Source: Diphasiastrum complanatum (lineage: Eukaryota; Streptophyta; Lycopodiopsida; Lycopodiales; Lycopodiaceae). From it: DNA of 64,000 bases. A program made the translations under genes and the position numbers. This document shows positions 58,691 to 64,000 of this stretch, piece by piece. The notes under the pieces were generated by a model, which had not been told where the DNA came from, searched no databases, and worked only from the letters and a program-made list of their open reading frames with translations. The first letter of the stretch is position 1; each line of letters starts with the position of its first letter. Location: NCBI GenBank assembly GCA_029204225.1, contig CM055096.1, forward strand, positions 63,889,240 to 63,953,239, given 5' to 3'.

Positions 58691-59201
58691 GTTGCTAAAT
58701 TAGCAACACTAAATGTAGATGGAGAAACTCACCAAAGAGTTTCAAAATACATTGAAGCCTATCCAAAGCTCAATGCCTGGTCAATTACCCCCTGGTCAAT
58801 TACCCCCTGGTCAGGTCCATCATAGACAAGAAAACACCTGGTGCCCTCATTGCCGAGGTGCACACACTGGTAACAAATTACCATCCTATCAACCAGTTTC
58901 TGACAATTCCCTGACCAAATGTCAAATTTGTGATTTCATGGGCCATTCATCCTTTTATTGTTACTACAATCCACGATACAACCATCGAGAACACACAGGA
59001 GGACACTCTCAGCAAGAAGACCAGAATTATCCATCTAACATGATCAATGTTGGAAATCAAATTTACAAAACTACTACTTCAGAGCACTCAGTTTGGCTAG
59101 TTTCAAGGAATTTTGGAACAAACAAGTTGTTACCCACACACCAATGTTGCAACTTTGATTTGCAACATGCAATCAAATATATATATTTGAAACTTACTTG
59201 A
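58691..59201 (+). pseudogene. Gag fragment of relic-A type
   Basis: TWCPHCRGAHTGN and CQICDFMGHSSFYCYYNPRY match the zinc-knuckle pattern of relic A near 7170-7260 (WCPTC, CHLCNASSHDIAYCP). It is preceded by a Pro/Gln-rich linker in which an ~18-bp unit (CCTGGTCAATTACCCC) repeats about three times at 58776-58820. It joins directly to the broken integrase of D. Confidence 0.7.
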
Positions 59202-61634
59202 AAGAGTCAACCATGCACATTTTTTAGCAAATGCTAACAATTAATAAAGTTATAATTATCAATTTAGATTTCTTAGGGTGCATGATGCATTTACAAAGCT
59301 TGAAGCTTTGTTAAGAATTTGAAAACCAAGAAAAGACGAGAGAGATTCAACATAAAGGAAGTCAAAAGTATCTCAATTCTGCATGAGCTAGAAGACTCTT
59401 GAACTCTTGCATAACAAGTCAGACTTTATATAGTAAACAAACATGATCATGACTTAAAAAACTAACGCTAGAAATTGACCAGAATAAATATATTCTACGA
59501 GGATGCATTACACAATAAATGAAAGCAATAATCAAGTTGACTAACAAAAAGTTTGGGGGAGCATAAAAGTGCCAATGATGTCTTTGACGACTATTGAGGC
59601 TTTTTTCATAATGCTCAAAAGCTAAGAGTTACATTATCCAAACACATGAAACTATAGTTGAGCACACATTTTTAGTTAGAAAATAAAACAACAAATAACC
59701 TTGGCAAAAGGCTCTATGGAACAAACATCTTTATATACACAATAAGCCAATCGGCCAACACAATCAGCCAATATTTTTACAAACAAAACTAACAAAACTA
59801 ACAAATACCACATCCCAGTGGATGATGCTTTCTTATCAATGTGACATGTTTTAACTTCCATTAAATACAACTAGACAATGCTTCACCAACTAAATACTCA
59901 TAGTCAGAACAAACTATTTGTTGTAGCTACTAAAACTCACCAAGTTAATCCTAATCAAGTGAAATAGATCAAAAGCAAATAAGCTAAGCACACAGGAAAT
60001 AAATGAGAAAAAAAACAGGCATAAATCTGATGAAACTATACCTTACTGGTTCTGCCATTGTTATAAATTTTGTTTCACTGACTTGTGAGGTTCACCTGGC
60101 CTCTCTTCTGCCAGATTCCATGTTGTCTCATAGAGAATCACATTATCATTGTTGTTGTAGAATATCTACACTTTTGTACATATGGATTATGGTCAGTTGC
60201 CAAGTTAACACAGGAGAACATCATCTTATTTCAGGTTGCTCTCATGTATGTAAAATGCCCAAATTTTTCTAACATAGTTACAGAAAGGTCCTTTCTGCAT
60301 GATTTTTAGCCAGAGTTCCTTCTGCATGTGCAGCTGTTAGCTGTTGAAGTTTTGTGATTCTTTCTGCACGTACTATATTTGTGCACAGTTTAGCAACATC
60401 CATGAGTCTTGACGAAAAGAAGAAAAACAGATTGACGATTAGTGTGCATTCCTACTCTAAACAGAATGCATGGGAAATTGCCCCTTTGAAGATACTTTAC
60501 ACATGGCATTGAAATTAATTTTTTATACTGGTAAGGAGATAAGTTTGTTTGTTTTGAGAATAAAAATGAACAATTGTCGTCTGGTGTGGTGAACAATAAT
60601 AATTGATAGACTGCTTAAATTAACAAAATGGAAAACATCTTCAACAGGATACAATTAGAATTTGGCTTGCATAGAATTCAAACTTAGCAAATCTATCAAC
60701 CAATTCGTTCTTGTTTCCCCAGACTCGTATCTTATTGGCATTGAAGCCCTTTCACCCCACTAGTAAAAATAGGACGAGTACATTTCTGATGGAAGTCATG
60801 ACACAGACAGCCTTGCGCTTGTGCCACTATTTGTCATGCTAGCACTTCTTGAAATTACTAAATTGAGACTGAGTTTAATAGAAATGCTTGCAATGCCAAT
60901 GTGAAGCTAAAAATACTCATTTAGAGGAAGTCGTTCAAATCTTCATATAGTGGAAACGATTGCCACTAAATGAACGTCAGTACAACTGTAAACAGCTGCT
61001 CTACCTGTATTGTGTAGAATTTTATTAACTGCACAAAAAATTCCTTTTAAATCATCAAGGCTGACAAGAGACTGTTAACTGATATACAAAAGTATATATG
61101 AAAGTATACGACACACTCACAAACTTTAAAAAGTTACAAACATTTTAGTCATTTAATAGAAACAGACAGTTGATCAATAATGACAAGATGCAACTGATGT
61201 GATTATAAAGTCTTGAGAACCTTACCAGCATAAAACATACCAATCTTACCAGGATAGAACATACCACTAGCTAATGAAGATAACCTTTCTGGTTGGTCTA
61301 CATCATTCATAACTAAATACAAACTAATTTCCAGTTATGAACTTGCAAGAATTGAAAGCTGATAGACACCTGTCCCCCACTTTATTGACTACGCCCTATA
61401 CAAAGGAGCTGTACCAATCATAAGGACTCTTACTTGCAAGCTTTAACTGGAAGTAATCCTCTCATCTGTCCATCAAACCACCTAGTGTCCTAACACACCA
61501 AAGGAATTTTATGGTGGGTTAGGTTGTTGCGGGATATATATAGTTCAGTGTATCTCAACAACTAGAATTGTAGTTGTCATTCCATCCTAATAAATTGAAC
61601 TTCTGATAGCCATTACGAAATCTAAAGGGGGAAT
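59202..61634. other. Spacer without recognisable genes
   Basis: AT-rich, with short chance frames only. The right end holds the 3' UTR of the DAHP synthase gene on the minus strand. Confidence 0.5.
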
Positions 61635-63794
<2,160 letters not shown>

Positions 63795-63869
63795 CCGATT
63801 GCTTCAACTTCTTTCTTCTAATTCCAGCACCTGCAGCACAGCAATGCGCGATCCTTGCTCCACCCCACC

Positions 63870-63917
63870 TCGCGATCAATGCAGCAGCAGAAGCAGCAGC
63901 AGCAGCAGCAGCGAAAT
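63870..63917. repeat. CAG/CTG trinucleotide repeat in 5' UTR
   Basis: GCAGCAGCAG-type run just upstream of the DAHP synthase start codon on the minus strand. Confidence 0.85.
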
Positions 63918-63943
63918 AGAAGAGTAGTATAGCAGCAGCACGG

Positions 63944-63955
63944 CTATATTTATTT
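63944..63955 (-). promoter_or_regulatory. Probable TATA box of the DAHP synthase gene
   Basis: The minus strand reads AATAAATATAG about 150 bp upstream of the start codon, preceded by a purine-rich (GGAAAG)n tract. This is a motif call only. Confidence 0.45.
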
Positions 63956-64000
63956 CTTTTCCTTTCCTTCCCTTTCCTTCTCTCCCAACTACCACCCAAC

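Overview
The window is nuclear DNA of a land plant with a large, repeat-rich genome. The evidence is nuclear genes with GT-AG introns, a class II DAHP synthase with a plastid-targeting-like N-terminus, plant-type Ty3/gypsy and Ty1/copia retrotransposons primed by initiator tRNA-Met, and a decayed nuclear copy of plastid ndh genes. The ndh sequence, the long AT-rich introns and spacers and the many GA/CT microsatellites suggest a fern or other non-angiosperm. That lineage call is inference.

Three host genes look intact. (1) Positions 28957-38575 (+) hold a six-exon gene for a 380-residue coiled-coil protein with a C-terminal membrane anchor (golgin-like). Its first two introns are about 3.8 and 4.3 kb and carry transposon debris. 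(2) Positions 44602-45918 (+) hold an intronless gene for translation release factor eRF1, with a compound GA/GT microsatellite just upstream. (3) Positions 61635-63794 (-) hold a five-exon gene for plastid class II DAHP synthase, the first step of the shikimate pathway.

Layout of the rest. 1-10395: an Athila/Tat-like gypsy relic (A), split inside gag by a nearly complete 6.4-kb chromovirus (B) with 358-bp LTRs and a 5-bp target duplication. 10396-15156: a second decayed chromovirus (C). 15540-17640: a copia pol relic. 17641-23100: spacer with a GA microsatellite and a cluster of related short repeats. 23150-24900: plastid-derived ndh block with the 3' part of a group II intron. 25141-28645: a decayed coding block with a Helitron-type PIF1 helicase followed by a GIY-YIG nuclease-like domain, ending about 300 bp before the start codon of the golgin-like gene. 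38576-44100: spacer with a long direct-repeat pair and a hairpin element rich in GTTCC motifs. 45919-50389: mostly featureless spacer. 50390-59200: a nest of copia and gypsy relics, including a gypsy element (D) with two protease-like domains, itself interrupted by another gypsy element (E). 59201-61634: no gene seen.

The best candidate for something undescribed is the helicase plus GIY-YIG block at 25-28.6 kb. Second is the ~91-bp periodic array with a palindromic CAGCGCTG core in the leader of element B. Third is the double-protease arrangement of element D. All transposon coding regions seen here carry stops or frameshifts, so nothing mobile here looks autonomous now.
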